Shown: positions 50,073 through 58,405, counted from the first letter of the stretch. The stretch: 64,000 bases of DNA from a virus (IMGVR_UViG_3300022562_001644:27959-91958); one strand, 5' to 3'. A program made the numbers and translations. The notes: generated by a model not told the origin, from the sequence alone.

Positions 50073-50375
50073 ATGGTCGCAGCAATCGGCGCAGTGATCG
50101 CCGCAAACGAGTACATCGAGCAGGAGATGGCAATCTCCAGAGCTCAAGAAAATAAAGAGGCAGAAGACTCGCCTCGCACAAGGAGAATCCGCCACAGCCT
50201 TATTTCGGACGCGCTCGAGCTCGGCGTCCGAATGGCAGCCCTGTCGTTCGTGGTCTTCAGCGGACTTACCATTGGACTCAAGATGTTTGGCCTAGCCGCC
50301 AGCGCCATGGGATTTCTGGCCACGAAGGTCTTGGCCATCGATGCTGGGGCGATGCCACAGGGAGCGCCTTCGTAA
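50073..50375 (+). CDS. Small membrane protein, 100 aa
   Basis: AGGAGG ribosome site. The N-terminus MVAAIGAVIAANEYIEQEMA resembles that of the next gene (MVGAVIGALAYFDEVEPEL). A charged linker is followed by a long hydrophobic stretch (MAALSFVVFSGLTIGLKMFG, LAASAMGFLATKVLAI), probably one or two transmembrane helices. It is divergent from the RNA polymerase gene. No family was recognised; with its neighbour it forms a + strand pair next to lysis-like genes. Confidence 0.6.
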   Translation: MVAAIGAVIAANEYIEQEMAISRAQENKEAEDSPRTRRIRHSLISDALELGVRMAALSFVVFSGLTIGLKMFGLAASAMGFLATKVLAIDAGAMPQGAPS

Positions 50376-50403
50376 AGAAAAATCAACAAGGAGAAGCTAC
50401 CCA

Positions 50404-50874
50404 ATGGTGGGAGCAGTAATAGGCGCACTCGCCTACTTTGATGAAGTAGAGCCAGAGTTGTTCGCTGTACCAGACCGTCCAAAACAGCAGGGGCCGCGAA
50501 TGGTTGACCTGAGAAGGCTTGCGGGATCCGTTGTTCCCGCCCACGGCCTGATCATCAATAGCCGTGGAATATCAGCCGGAGGGTTTGGCGGTCGAGTGTT
50601 TATGTGGATGAGGAAGCTGTTGGGTGCAGTTTCCGTAGCAGGCATGATCGCCCTAGGTCTGTTTGTCTACACAGAGTTCACCCACGCCTGGCAAAAGAGG
50701 GGGTTGCCTACAATACCAATCTCGGCCCTGTCTGCGCTCGACGAAGCAGCGCAACAGGGCAGGTCGTCAGGTTCAGCCACGACCACTGGTCGGGGCGATG
50801 TGTACCAGCCAGGAGTAAGGCGCGAGTCTGGGGCTCAGAGAAACCTGAGTCTCCTTAATGACTACATTGGTTAG
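50404..50874 (+). CDS. Small membrane protein, 156 aa
   Basis: ATG 50404 has AAGGAG upstream; a longer in-frame start would overlap the previous gene. The N-terminal hydrophobic peptide MVGAVIGALAYFDEVEPEL is shared with the upstream gene. A central transmembrane helix (LLGAVSVAGMIALGLFVYTE) is followed by a Ser/Thr/Gly-rich tail. It converges on the - strand spanin-like gene with a 4-nt overlap. Role unknown. Confidence 0.6.
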   Translation: MVGAVIGALAYFDEVEPELFAVPDRPKQQGPRMVDLRRLAGSVVPAHGLIINSRGISAGGFGGRVFMWMRKLLGAVSVAGMIALGLFVYTEFTHAWQKRGLPTIPISALSALDEAAQQGRSSGSATTTGRGDVYQPGVRRESGAQRNLSLLNDYIG

Positions 50875-51311
50875 TCAATCAGCTCGCTAACCAGGAATCC
50901 TGCTAGCACAGATGTCGAGACAGCGGCTGCGGTCCAGGCCAGGGGAGATCCCCACCTGGGCCGTACCCGCTCGTCTTGGTATTTTTTATCCAAGGCAATC
51001 AGGTCGGTTCGCAACTTGTCGTTGCTTGCAATGAGTAGATCGTTGCTGGCCGAAATGGCTTCCGCCTGCCTGAGCAGGTCTTTTTTTTGCTCTTCAAGCA
51101 GCGTGACTTTTTGGTCTTGGAGCTTGAGCTGGACGCGGGCAGATACGAGCTCGGCATCGACCTTTAGAACAAGCTTCCACTCGCCAAGCGTGTAGCCGCA
51201 AAAATCTCCGGCCAGCTTGCACTTAGGAACAATCTTGGGCTCGTAGCCGTCAGCGAACGCCGGCGTCCCGCCAAGAACGAATGCTATCGATAGCACGCAA
51301 ATCAGCCTCAT
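50871..51311 (-). CDS. Spanin-like protein: signal peptide, coiled coil, C-terminal helix, 146 aa
   Basis: MRLICVLSIAFVLGGTPAFA is a clean signal peptide without a lipobox. Residues ~55-110 form a coiled coil (LKLQDQKVTLLEEQKKDLL, NDLLIASNDKLRTDLIALDK). A hydrophobic C-terminal helix (WTAAAVSTSVLAGFLVSEL) could anchor it. The gene starts 62 nt inside the upstream membrane coiled-coil gene. Overlapping coiled-coil membrane pairs after a holin-like gene recall Rz/Rz1 spanins, although the topology is not canonical. Confidence 0.4.
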   Translation of the reverse strand: MRLICVLSIAFVLGGTPAFADGYEPKIVPKCKLAGDFCGYTLGEWKLVLKVDAELVSARVQLKLQDQKVTLLEEQKKDLLRQAEAISASNDLLIASNDKLRTDLIALDKKYQDERVRPRWGSPLAWTAAAVSTSVLAGFLVSELID

Positions 51312-51693
51312 AGCGCTTCTCCTCTGCCCTCATGTCGGCCTCGAGGACACGGATCTCATTCTCTGCCTTGTCGATCCGCTTCGCCGCCTCAAGCACCACC
51401 ACCAGGTTCTTGCTGAGCTTCTTGTCAAGCTCAGCCTTCTCCTTGAAGATCTTTGCCTTATTCTTCTCGTGACGAAGCTTGGCCAGTTCTTTGTTCCTGC
51501 GCCAAGAAATCCACGACCAAACGGCCGTGCCGATAAGCACGACCGCAATGATCACGACCACGCCGACCCAAGACTTACCGCCCCCCGACTTCTTCTTGTT
51601 GTCGTTGACGATTCCCTTGAGCTGGTCGAGGAGACGGTGGGGGTCGAAGGGTGGTTTCTTTAGCTCCTTCGACCCTTGTTTCTCGTCAGCCAT
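51250..51693 (-). CDS. Inner-membrane coiled-coil protein, i-spanin-like, 147 aa
   Basis: A basic N-terminal region is followed by one transmembrane helix (WVGVVVIIAVVLIGTAVWSW) and then a long coiled coil (KNKAKIFKEKAELDKKLSKN, AENEIRVLEADMRAEEKRYE). This is the topology of an i-spanin: cytoplasmic N-terminus, one membrane helix, periplasmic coil. It overlaps the following signal-peptide gene. Spanins join inner and outer membranes at lysis, which would suggest a Gram-negative host. Inferred, not proven. Confidence 0.4.
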   Translation of the reverse strand: MADEKQGSKELKKPPFDPHRLLDQLKGIVNDNKKKSGGGKSWVGVVVIIAVVLIGTAVWSWISWRRNKELAKLRHEKNKAKIFKEKAELDKKLSKNLVVVLEAAKRIDKAENEIRVLEADMRAEEKRYEADLRAIDSIRSWRDAGVR

Positions 51694-52353
51694 CTAGGGG
51701 TTCAGCGGAAGCGAGTCGTCCACGTCTAGGCGGCGTGAGAAAAGATGAGCCTCGATAAGGCCCTCGAGCTTCTCTCGTCCAATATCTGGTAGACCCGAGG
51801 CCTTACCAATATCCAATGCCCAGTTCGCTGCAACCTCGAGGATTTCAGGACCCGGAATCTTCTTGTCATCGGTCATGTCACGCATCTTGTTGCGAGCCCA
51901 TTCACCGCCACGCTGTGCAGCCTTGCCAGCCAGCTTCGACCAGGCGTCGAGCTGCTTATCGCCCACGTCGATCTTGTACTTCTTCCTAACCCAAGTAAGC
52001 AGAAGTCCCACAAGGCCCGTGACCAAAGCCCCGAATGCTGGAACGAGAATGGCCATGAGCTCGTCGCTGAGTCGCTGGAGGGCAGTGCCTGCAGCAGGTG
52101 AGGAATCGTCAGCTTTTGGTTCGGGGGCTGCCTCGGGATCCGGATCGGGCTCTGGTTCTGGCGCTGGCGCTGCCGAGGGCTCTGGAGTTGGAGCCGGCGC
52201 GGGATCCACTGCCTCAACAGCATCGACGCCAGCATCGCTTTGCGCGAACGCGACGAACGGAACGGCTGCGAGGCCGAGGCTGAATACGAGTACGAGTACG
52301 CTAGCCAGCCGAGCGTTCACTCGACCAGTCTTTTTGTGCTTCAAAAATTTCAT
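51694..52353 (-). CDS. Holin-like membrane protein with Pro/Glu linker, 219 aa
   Basis: ATG 52353 has GGGAG upstream; a longer start at 52374 is less likely. A hydrophobic N-terminal signal or anchor (LASVLVLVFSLGLAAVPFVA) is followed by an Ala/Pro/Glu-rich linker and a membrane segment (ILVPAFGALVTGLVGLLLTW). A domain starting RKKYKIDVGDKQLDAWSKLA resembles the cytosolic part of LL-H-type phage holins. Together with the two spanin-like genes downstream it looks like a lysis cassette. No endolysin gene was found in this window. Confidence 0.45.
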   Translation of the reverse strand: MKFLKHKKTGRVNARLASVLVLVFSLGLAAVPFVAFAQSDAGVDAVEAVDPAPAPTPEPSAAPAPEPEPDPDPEAAPEPKADDSSPAAGTALQRLSDELMAILVPAFGALVTGLVGLLLTWVRKKYKIDVGDKQLDAWSKLAGKAAQRGGEWARNKMRDMTDDKKIPGPEILEVAANWALDIGKASGLPDIGREKLEGLIEAHLFSRRLDVDDSLPLNP

Positions 52354-52648
52354 CTTTGTTGTCTCCCTTGGCACGCTTAGGCGCCTTTTCCCAGTATTGG
52401 ACCACGAGAATAACTTCCTCGGAAGTCGTCACGACTAGGTCCTGCCCTGTACCTTCGCGAACAGTATTCTTTCGTTCGTACTCGCGCATCATCTCAATCT
52501 TGATGCCTGAGGAAGCGTCATTTGCTCGATTGCGAAGATCTGCATATCGCTCAAGGTCCGCATCTTCGAACATCGAAAATTTCTCGATGCGAAAATTACC
52601 TAGATTGCTGTTACTGCTACCGAATTTTACCTCGGTGACCTTAGCCAT
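52301..52648 (-). CDS. Hypothetical protein, 115 aa
   Basis: An acidic/basic mixed protein with strands (EEVILVVQYWEKAPKRAKG) and helices (DADLERYADLRNRANDASSG). Its 3' end overlaps the holin-like gene by 53 nt, and its start overlaps the portal stop by one base. No family was recognised. The compact size and coupling to the portal gene suggest a small head or assembly protein. Confidence 0.5.
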   Translation of the reverse strand: MAKVTEVKFGSSNSNLGNFRIEKFSMFEDADLERYADLRNRANDASSGIKIEMMREYERKNTVREGTGQDLVVTTSEEVILVVQYWEKAPKRAKGDNKDEIFEAQKDWSSERSAG

Positions 52649-54696
52649 CAGATGCTTCCATCCTCGCGCCGCGGGGGCGCAACCTGCGGGTTCGGACGCA
52701 TCTTGTCTGCTGCGTCTGCAGCTGTGCCGCCCGGACCCATCTGTGTGAGTAGCTGCTCAACCAGGCGAGCCATGTTCGGCATTCTCTGGCGGAGCTCAGC
52801 GAGAACCTGATCCCTTTGAGCCTGCGGCATCTGAGCCAGCCGATTAGCCCACTGCTTGGCGATCTTGGAGGCATCCATTTCAACTACTTGGCCCCCACCA
52901 CCGGCAGACTGGCCTGTTGCCCCCACTTCCTGAGCCTGGACCTGCGCCGCTTGCCCCTGCGCCGCTTGAGCGGCCATCTGCTGGTCCTCGGCGAGCTCAG
53001 CCGACGTTGCCGGCGACGCCCCTTCCTGGGGCTGCTGTTGGCCGCCTTGGCCCTCCTGGGGAGGCTGGCCCTGCTGGGGCGCCTGCTGGGGCTGGCCTCC
53101 CTCCTGCGCAGCCTGCTGCGCCGAGGCCTGATCCTGCCCCTGGCCCTCAAGTCCAGGCTGCCCTCCGGACATAGCGCCCTGCGCCTCCTGGAAGGCCTCT
53201 TGCGCCCTGGCCTGGTACTTGGCCGACAGGATCTGTGCCTCGCCCTGCGCCTCCGTCTGGGCTTTCTGGACCAGCGCCTGAATTCGATTCCGCTGTTCGG
53301 TCTCTTTCTCGATCATCTTGAGTTCATCGTCGTAGTCGAACCCGAGCTCGGTAAGCATCGTGTGATCGGAGATCTTGTTGGCCGCGTTCAGCTGGATGAC
53401 GATCTGCTTTCGCTGAATATCGTCGGCCATCTTGAACTCGGTGAAGCCGATGTCCACATCGGGAAGACCGAGGTACAGCTGGATGCGGTTCTTCGCCCAG
53501 TTAACGAACCGGAGAAGAAGCCGCCGATACATGAGGAAGTGGTTCTCCAGGGTCCTGAGGCTGACGCTGGAGCCAGACCAAGAAAGGCCGCCGAAGACGA
53601 ATTCAATGGGTACGCCCATGCCACCCGTGATCTCCTTGTTCGTGACTTCGATTTCTGGGCCAAGAAGAAGAGCTCGGCCGTCGCCACCCAGCCTCTCGAA
53701 TCCCAAGGGCACCGACACGACCGAGATGTAGTTGGGGTCGATACGCCATTTGCGGATCTCCGACTGCACCGTGCCTTGCCAGCTGGACAGGTTGACGTGC
53801 TGGTAGGGGTCTTGCTGTGCGTTTGCCTGCGGGAAGATGAACTCAAGCGGCATAATGCGCTGGAGAGCGATCGCCTCCTGGGCTCGCCGAAGAACGTAGA
53901 GGTAGAACATGCGGCCCATCGAGTGAATGATGAGCGGCTTGCCCCAGCCCATGTCCTGCTCTGCGAGCGTTGGCCTCTTGAAGTGGAAGAGGTTTTGGTC
54001 GGAGAGCGCAATGTCACGACGCTTTTTGAGCGCCATGAGAAACACTTCGGGGATGTCGACCAAGACCTCACGAACGCCACCCTGTATCGCCTTGCGAATT
54101 TTGTTTGGAATCTTGTAGCGGTACTTCGACTTGCCGGTAATCGGGTTGTAGTGAATGTCGATATTTTTGGGATCCCATCGAACAAAGTTAATCCCCGTTT
54201 GGTCCCTGATGGGCCTGTCGACGATTTTCCCAACGACCTGTTCTGTGCAGCTTGGGCACTGGAGGTGAAATTCGAAGTTGGTGAACTTGTACTTCAGTCG
54301 CTCGTCCGCCAGCTTGTGAAGCGAATCGCACTTTGGGCAGCGAATCCATCGGACGAATGGAAGGTTAATACTGACAAAAGCATTGCCGTAACAGAAATAG
54401 TCGAGGCCGATCTCAATGAGGAACGGCTTCAGGTTCAGCGTGTCCTCGAGGACGTTCTTCCATCCTTCGCGGACGTGCTTCTCTTCGGCGTTGTAGATGA
54501 AGTTCGTGACTGGATACTCGGCGATCTTTGTGACCACCGAACCAATCATCGGGTCCTTGTAGAAGAAGTACTGACACCACCGAAACAGTTCCTTGACTGT
54601 CGGCGGCATGTACGTCTGCGCGATATCGAAGAAGGGGGACGGATAAACCGTTCCCCTCCGTCGATCACGGGCAGTCGTTATGCTTCCTCCGGCCAT
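52648..54696 (-). CDS. Portal protein
   Basis: 682 residues. The N-terminal half has typical portal features: PMIGSVVTKIAEYPV, DYFCYGNAFVSI, and a helix-rich core with GGMGVPIEFVFGGLSW, then SGSSVSLRTLENHFLM. A zinc ribbon (C120/C123 and C147/C150) is inserted early. From ~480 the sequence becomes a long Gln/Ala/Gly/Pro-rich region, followed by a short basic helix (IAKQWANRLAQMPQAQR) and a basic end. Portals form the 12-fold ring through which DNA enters. Located at the start of the head operon, upstream of the capsid genes. Confidence 0.75.
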   Translation of the reverse strand: MAGGSITTARDRRRGTVYPSPFFDIAQTYMPPTVKELFRWCQYFFYKDPMIGSVVTKIAEYPVTNFIYNAEEKHVREGWKNVLEDTLNLKPFLIEIGLDYFCYGNAFVSINLPFVRWIRCPKCDSLHKLADERLKYKFTNFEFHLQCPSCTEQVVGKIVDRPIRDQTGINFVRWDPKNIDIHYNPITGKSKYRYKIPNKIRKAIQGGVREVLVDIPEVFLMALKKRRDIALSDQNLFHFKRPTLAEQDMGWGKPLIIHSMGRMFYLYVLRRAQEAIALQRIMPLEFIFPQANAQQDPYQHVNLSSWQGTVQSEIRKWRIDPNYISVVSVPLGFERLGGDGRALLLGPEIEVTNKEITGGMGVPIEFVFGGLSWSGSSVSLRTLENHFLMYRRLLLRFVNWAKNRIQLYLGLPDVDIGFTEFKMADDIQRKQIVIQLNAANKISDHTMLTELGFDYDDELKMIEKETEQRNRIQALVQKAQTEAQGEAQILSAKYQARAQEAFQEAQGAMSGGQPGLEGQGQDQASAQQAAQEGGQPQQAPQQGQPPQEGQGGQQQPQEGASPATSAELAEDQQMAAQAAQGQAAQVQAQEVGATGQSAGGGGQVVEMDASKIAKQWANRLAQMPQAQRDQVLAELRQRMPNMARLVEQLLTQMGPGGTAADAADKMRPNPQVAPPRREDGSI

Positions 54697-54700
54697 CTAT

Positions 54701-56011
54701 TTAGTCGCCGAACATCGTTTTGCCGACCATGTACGCGCCGAGGCCAGCCTGGACCTTCTCGGACGTAGTCAGCGAGCTAATTCCCTGGTTCATCATCTTG
54801 TCGATGATGCCTGGAGGAGCGTTGTTCTCCTTGGCGATGTTGAGAGCCTGTTCTTGGTTGGGCATTGCCTTTGGCGTTGACTCCGGCTTTGGCTGGCGGG
54901 CTGCGCCATCGGTACCCGTCCCCTTGGGTGGCTTGTAGCCAGGAGCACTTGAGATAGGAGTGACGCTGCCTTCTGCAGCCTCCCTCGCCTTCTCGGCGCC
55001 CCGCTGAGTCTCCATCTGAGTCTTTGCGGTGTCAGCTTGGGTCTTAGCGGTAACCGTTTCAGAGGTCGTTTTCGCTGGGCCAGCGGTTCCTTTTGGTGCC
55101 GCACCGGCTCCACCGCCCCTACGAACGATTACCTGAGGCGGCTTCGGCGGACGGTTTGCCTTGAGCAAATCTGTCGCCTTTCGCTGAGCCTCAGGGATGG
55201 ACTTCGACAAACTCTTCTCCGCAGCTCGAGCGTATTCACCGGCTTTTCCAGGGGCGGTGGATATAGCCCTCGCCGCCTGCCTGGCCTTGAGCAATTCGGC
55301 TTCTGAGCCAAGAATGGCTCCGCGTCGACCAGCCCTAAACTCCCTGCCAAGAGCCTTTCCGCCTCGAGCCGTAGCTTTGAATGGTCGAGCAATTTGCTTT
55401 CCGGCTGCCGTCAGCCTGCTGCCTGCGATAGATTTTGCGCCGGCTGCTGAAGCACGCATTTTAGCTGCCGTTGTTCCGGCTCCGGACATCAAGCCACCAA
55501 GCCTTTTCGCACCACCCAAAAGAAGTCTTCCCGCCGCTGCCGCAATCGCCTGCTTTTCAAGCAGCGCATATTCGGTCATCTGATGACCGACCTTCGCCAG
55601 GGTTTGCTCTACGATCCAATGCTCATCTTCGGGTAGCTGGGAACAGGCTTGCTCGTAAGCTGCCTGCAGGTCACCTTCGATTGATTCGGCGGCAACCTTG
55701 TCGAAGATTTCTCCGAACTCCTCAATACTGAGATTGTTGTTTGTTAAAAGAACGTCGATGTATGCATCGGCGCGTTTTGTCATCCCGCCGTTGAAGCCAC
55801 ATGGACCAGCCGTCTTGAGGATGTAAAGGTCTCGATCAATACGACCGGCGATTTTCTCGAAGTCAGACGGCGCAGAAGCCTGCTTCTCAATAGGCTCCGG
55901 CTCCGGCCGCGGAACGCGAACCCTGTGGACCTGCTCGGCCTGGCGCATTGCAACCTTCTGGAAGAAGGAGTCCGACTGCTCATCGAGCAGATATGAGAAG
56001 TGCTTGTTCAT
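54701..56011 (-). CDS. K-x-A-rich virion protein, 436 aa
   Basis: ATG 56011 is preferred over the longer frame because GGAGG stands 5 nt upstream. It begins MNKHFSYLLDEQSDSFFQKV, related to the start of the 25844 gene. K-x-A units recur (IEKQASA, FEKIAGR, ILKTAGP, FDKVAAE, LEKQAIA). The middle is Arg/Ala-rich helix. The C-terminal part is Pro/Thr-rich and disordered with a short glycine end (LGAYMVGKTMFGD). It lies next to the portal gene, so it is a candidate internal head protein. Confidence 0.55.
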   Translation of the reverse strand: MNKHFSYLLDEQSDSFFQKVAMRQAEQVHRVRVPRPEPEPIEKQASAPSDFEKIAGRIDRDLYILKTAGPCGFNGGMTKRADAYIDVLLTNNNLSIEEFGEIFDKVAAESIEGDLQAAYEQACSQLPEDEHWIVEQTLAKVGHQMTEYALLEKQAIAAAAGRLLLGGAKRLGGLMSGAGTTAAKMRASAAGAKSIAGSRLTAAGKQIARPFKATARGGKALGREFRAGRRGAILGSEAELLKARQAARAISTAPGKAGEYARAAEKSLSKSIPEAQRKATDLLKANRPPKPPQVIVRRGGGAGAAPKGTAGPAKTTSETVTAKTQADTAKTQMETQRGAEKAREAAEGSVTPISSAPGYKPPKGTGTDGAARQPKPESTPKAMPNQEQALNIAKENNAPPGIIDKMMNQGISSLTTSEKVQAGLGAYMVGKTMFGD

Positions 56012-56012
56012 A

Positions 56013-56201
56013 TTAGCCTCCGTCGGCCCACCAGGGGCCACGCCCATTGCCGCGGGCTGGATCGTACTCAGATTCTACGACTTCGTCGCATTCCCTGGCG
56101 ATATCGTTGTACATGCCTTCGATATATTCGCGGCGGTAATCCGCAATCTCGTCGGCAATTTTCTGCAGAGCGTCCATGTCCTTGTTTTCAGGCCCTATCA
56201 T
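56013..56201 (-). CDS. Small acidic helical protein, 62 aa
   Basis: The start ATG overlaps the upstream TGA (ATGA). It is nearly all helix and acidic (ALQKIADEIADYRREYIEG, ARECDEVVES) and ends in a Gly/Trp-rich tail. The spacing to the next gene is one base. No function could be assigned. The strict stop/start coupling is the best evidence that it is real. Confidence 0.5.
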   Translation of the reverse strand: MIGPENKDMDALQKIADEIADYRREYIEGMYNDIARECDEVVESEYDPARGNGRGPWWADGG

Positions 56202-57229
56202 GGCACAGGCGGGCTGGTGGTTGAAGAGCTTGCCGGCGCACCCGGCACGCGCCCGCGCTCAGCCTCACGTTCCCTGAGATACGTCTGGACCACAAAGAGC
56301 TTGAGGATATGGATATCCCGCGGGTCTTCCTCGTTCCATTCGATTTCCTCCGGGTTCTCACCCTTAACGCGCTCCCAGGTCATCTGTACATCGTTCTTCA
56401 GCCCAACCAGGTGCTCACGGTTGCGCTCGAGCACCTCCTGGGCGCCGTCGAACCATTCCTCGGGTGCCCACACCCATCCATGGTCATCCAGTATTGCCGC
56501 CATGTATGCCTTAACTTCGTGAGCAAACTCGTCATCTGGTCGGATTCCTCGCATAACCTGAACAGCGAATGCAAGCTGCATGGGTGTCATGGGCTGAAAA
56601 GATCCGATGATGGGAATGATGTCATTCCAGGCTAATCCGCAGTCTTCGAAAACATCCCAGTCGATCCATGGAATGTCTGTCGTAGCAGCCAGCCTGAGCG
56701 CCATGATCTTATTTCGCACAAGCTCGCCCACGGGACCGAAGCTTCTTCTTAGCGCCCACCAGAGCGTATCCGACTCCCAGTCGGCCCAGTCCGCCTTGTA
56801 ACGCATCGTCAAGACCTCCAGGAGCTGGAGCGGGTGAGCTCGCTTGTCAGTGAACAGCTTGCCGTGGGTCAGCCTCGACGGGAGCTCTGGCTCGACTGCC
56901 CCCTCTTCCGGCTCTGGCTCTTCATCGTTTCTCTGAAACGAATCGATCTGGACTGCCTCACCAGCCTCTCCCGGAGGCTGCTCCTGTACCTGATCCTGGT
57001 CAGAGCCCTCGTCCTCTGACGCCTCTTGTTCTGGCGGGCTCGCTTGATCCTCTTGCCCTTGGGCAGCCTGCTCCTCGAGCTGGTCGAGAATGCTCGGTGA
57101 AACCGAAGGGACGCCAAGAGCGTCAGCCACACCCGGATCAAGGTCGACCGCAACTTTCGTTCGCCCACTGTCATCCAGCAGAGCTCCAAGGAAACCCTGC
57201 TCTGCCTCATTGAGAGTATGTCTGCTCAC
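56198..57229 (-). CDS. Acidic virion-region protein, 343 aa
   Basis: Residues ~45-110 are a low-complexity Gln/Glu/Ser/Pro stretch (EEQAAQGQEDQASPPEQEAS). A folded C-terminal domain follows (AHPLQLLEVLTMRYKADWAD; TLWWALRRSFGPVGELVRNK; WDVFEDCGLAWNDIIPIIG), mostly helical and tryptophan-rich. No known family was identified. It is adjacent to the 57231 gene (1 nt) and the 56013 gene (4-nt overlap), so it is part of the first portal-operon genes. Confidence 0.55.
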   Translation of the reverse strand: MSRHTLNEAEQGFLGALLDDSGRTKVAVDLDPGVADALGVPSVSPSILDQLEEQAAQGQEDQASPPEQEASEDEGSDQDQVQEQPPGEAGEAVQIDSFQRNDEEPEPEEGAVEPELPSRLTHGKLFTDKRAHPLQLLEVLTMRYKADWADWESDTLWWALRRSFGPVGELVRNKIMALRLAATTDIPWIDWDVFEDCGLAWNDIIPIIGSFQPMTPMQLAFAVQVMRGIRPDDEFAHEVKAYMAAILDDHGWVWAPEEWFDGAQEVLERNREHLVGLKNDVQMTWERVKGENPEEIEWNEEDPRDIHILKLFVVQTYLREREAERGRVPGAPASSSTTSPPVP

Positions 57230-57230
57230 T

Positions 57231-58376
57231 CTATGCCTCGCCGGAGATGACCTGTTTGATCAGGACTTTCTCAGGCGTAGGCAACGACTCGAAGATCTCG
57301 GTAGGGTGCTCCGAGAACTGGCGGGCGAAAGCCTCTCCAAGGTATCCCGCCAGTTTCTTCGATGTGGCTGCTTTCCTGAGATCTTCCTCAGTGATGGTCC
57401 GCCCATCTACTTCAGCAGACCAGCCAGTGGCAATCTTGTCCATTGTGCTGGCATAAGCATCAGTAAGGCCGCGGTCGTAGTACTTACTAAGTCCTGTCGA
57501 CTGGTCGAATGTCTGCAACGCATTCGCCATGTCTTCTGGAGTGGTCTCGCTCAGAGATGCGGCCAGCTTGTCCAGCACATCTCGAGCACCCGGATTTCTT
57601 GGCAAAAGAGATTTGCGCTGCTCGAGGTGTGCATGAACGTTCCTGTTCCAGTTCGTCGAGGCCCACTTCTGGAGCGTGTCGCTGGCTGATACATCAACCC
57701 CGAGCTCTTCGGCTCGATTTTGCACCGACACAGCAAACCTGTGCCGATACTCAGAAGGGAGATCCTTGGCATACTTTTCGAAATACGCGGCCGCCATCTT
57801 TACATGGTGCTGATCAGGCATCGCATATTTCCGAATAACAGAGCCATCACCCTGCCGAATGACCAAAGCAAAATGTTCGTTTGGCAGCTCGGTCATTGCA
57901 TTCATCTCGACCGCCGCTGTCTTTTCCATTCGCAATTCCCGCTGCGCCAACTTGCGCAACATCCAACCACTCTCGGACCCTTCAACGAAGGTGTTCGATC
58001 CGGCCTCGCCCTCTTCGACTCGGGCAGCATAGGCATCAACGAGGGGAGAAGCTAGAACGCCGTAGGCGTCGCATGCCTTCTTGATGAACTTTGCGGCGAT
58101 GAATCGGGCAGGGAAAGCCAGCTTCTCGTGAGTCTGGTCGAAGTACTGTGCCGACAACCAGGCATTGCCTGGATCGTTGACAGGGAATTTGCGGAAAACC
58201 GATGCCCTCTTCGTGAGAACGATGAGACCAAACTCGGAGTCAGGTAATCCCTGATGCTGCTCTGGCGTGAGCACCGTGACGTTTGCATTCCCCATCTCTA
58301 CGGGCATGGAGACCTTCGTCATGAGTTCATGTTGGGTGTCGTCGTAGAAATCAATGACGGCTGCAGCAATCGACAT
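57231..58376 (-). CDS. Virion-region protein with duplicated 65-residue domain, 381 aa
   Basis: ATG 58376 is chosen (GAGG upstream; the in-frame TTG at 58391 is less likely). Two segments align: LPDSEFGLIVLTKRASVFRK ... YFDQTHEK (~43-110) and LPNEHFALVIRQGDGSVIRK ... YFEKYAKD (~165-232). Each is a beta-hairpin plus helix, so the protein has an internal tandem domain. K-x-A units recur (KLAFPA, RKLAQRE, MEKTAAVE, DKIATG). It is the first gene of the large - strand operon; no function was recognised. Confidence 0.6.
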   Translation of the reverse strand: MSIAAAVIDFYDDTQHELMTKVSMPVEMGNANVTVLTPEQHQGLPDSEFGLIVLTKRASVFRKFPVNDPGNAWLSAQYFDQTHEKLAFPARFIAAKFIKKACDAYGVLASPLVDAYAARVEEGEAGSNTFVEGSESGWMLRKLAQRELRMEKTAAVEMNAMTELPNEHFALVIRQGDGSVIRKYAMPDQHHVKMAAAYFEKYAKDLPSEYRHRFAVSVQNRAEELGVDVSASDTLQKWASTNWNRNVHAHLEQRKSLLPRNPGARDVLDKLAASLSETTPEDMANALQTFDQSTGLSKYYDRGLTDAYASTMDKIATGWSAEVDGRTITEEDLRKAATSKKLAGYLGEAFARQFSEHPTEIFESLPTPEKVLIKQVISGEA

Positions 58377-58405
58377 ACCTGTGTTCCTCAAAGGCGGTTT
58401 CGCTC

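Noticed and set aside
52816-54768. 650-codon open frame on the + strand opposite the portal gene
   Set aside because: It is an antisense shadow created by the GC-rich codon use of the portal gene; the portal frame has recognisable domains and a proper context, and the antisense product has none.
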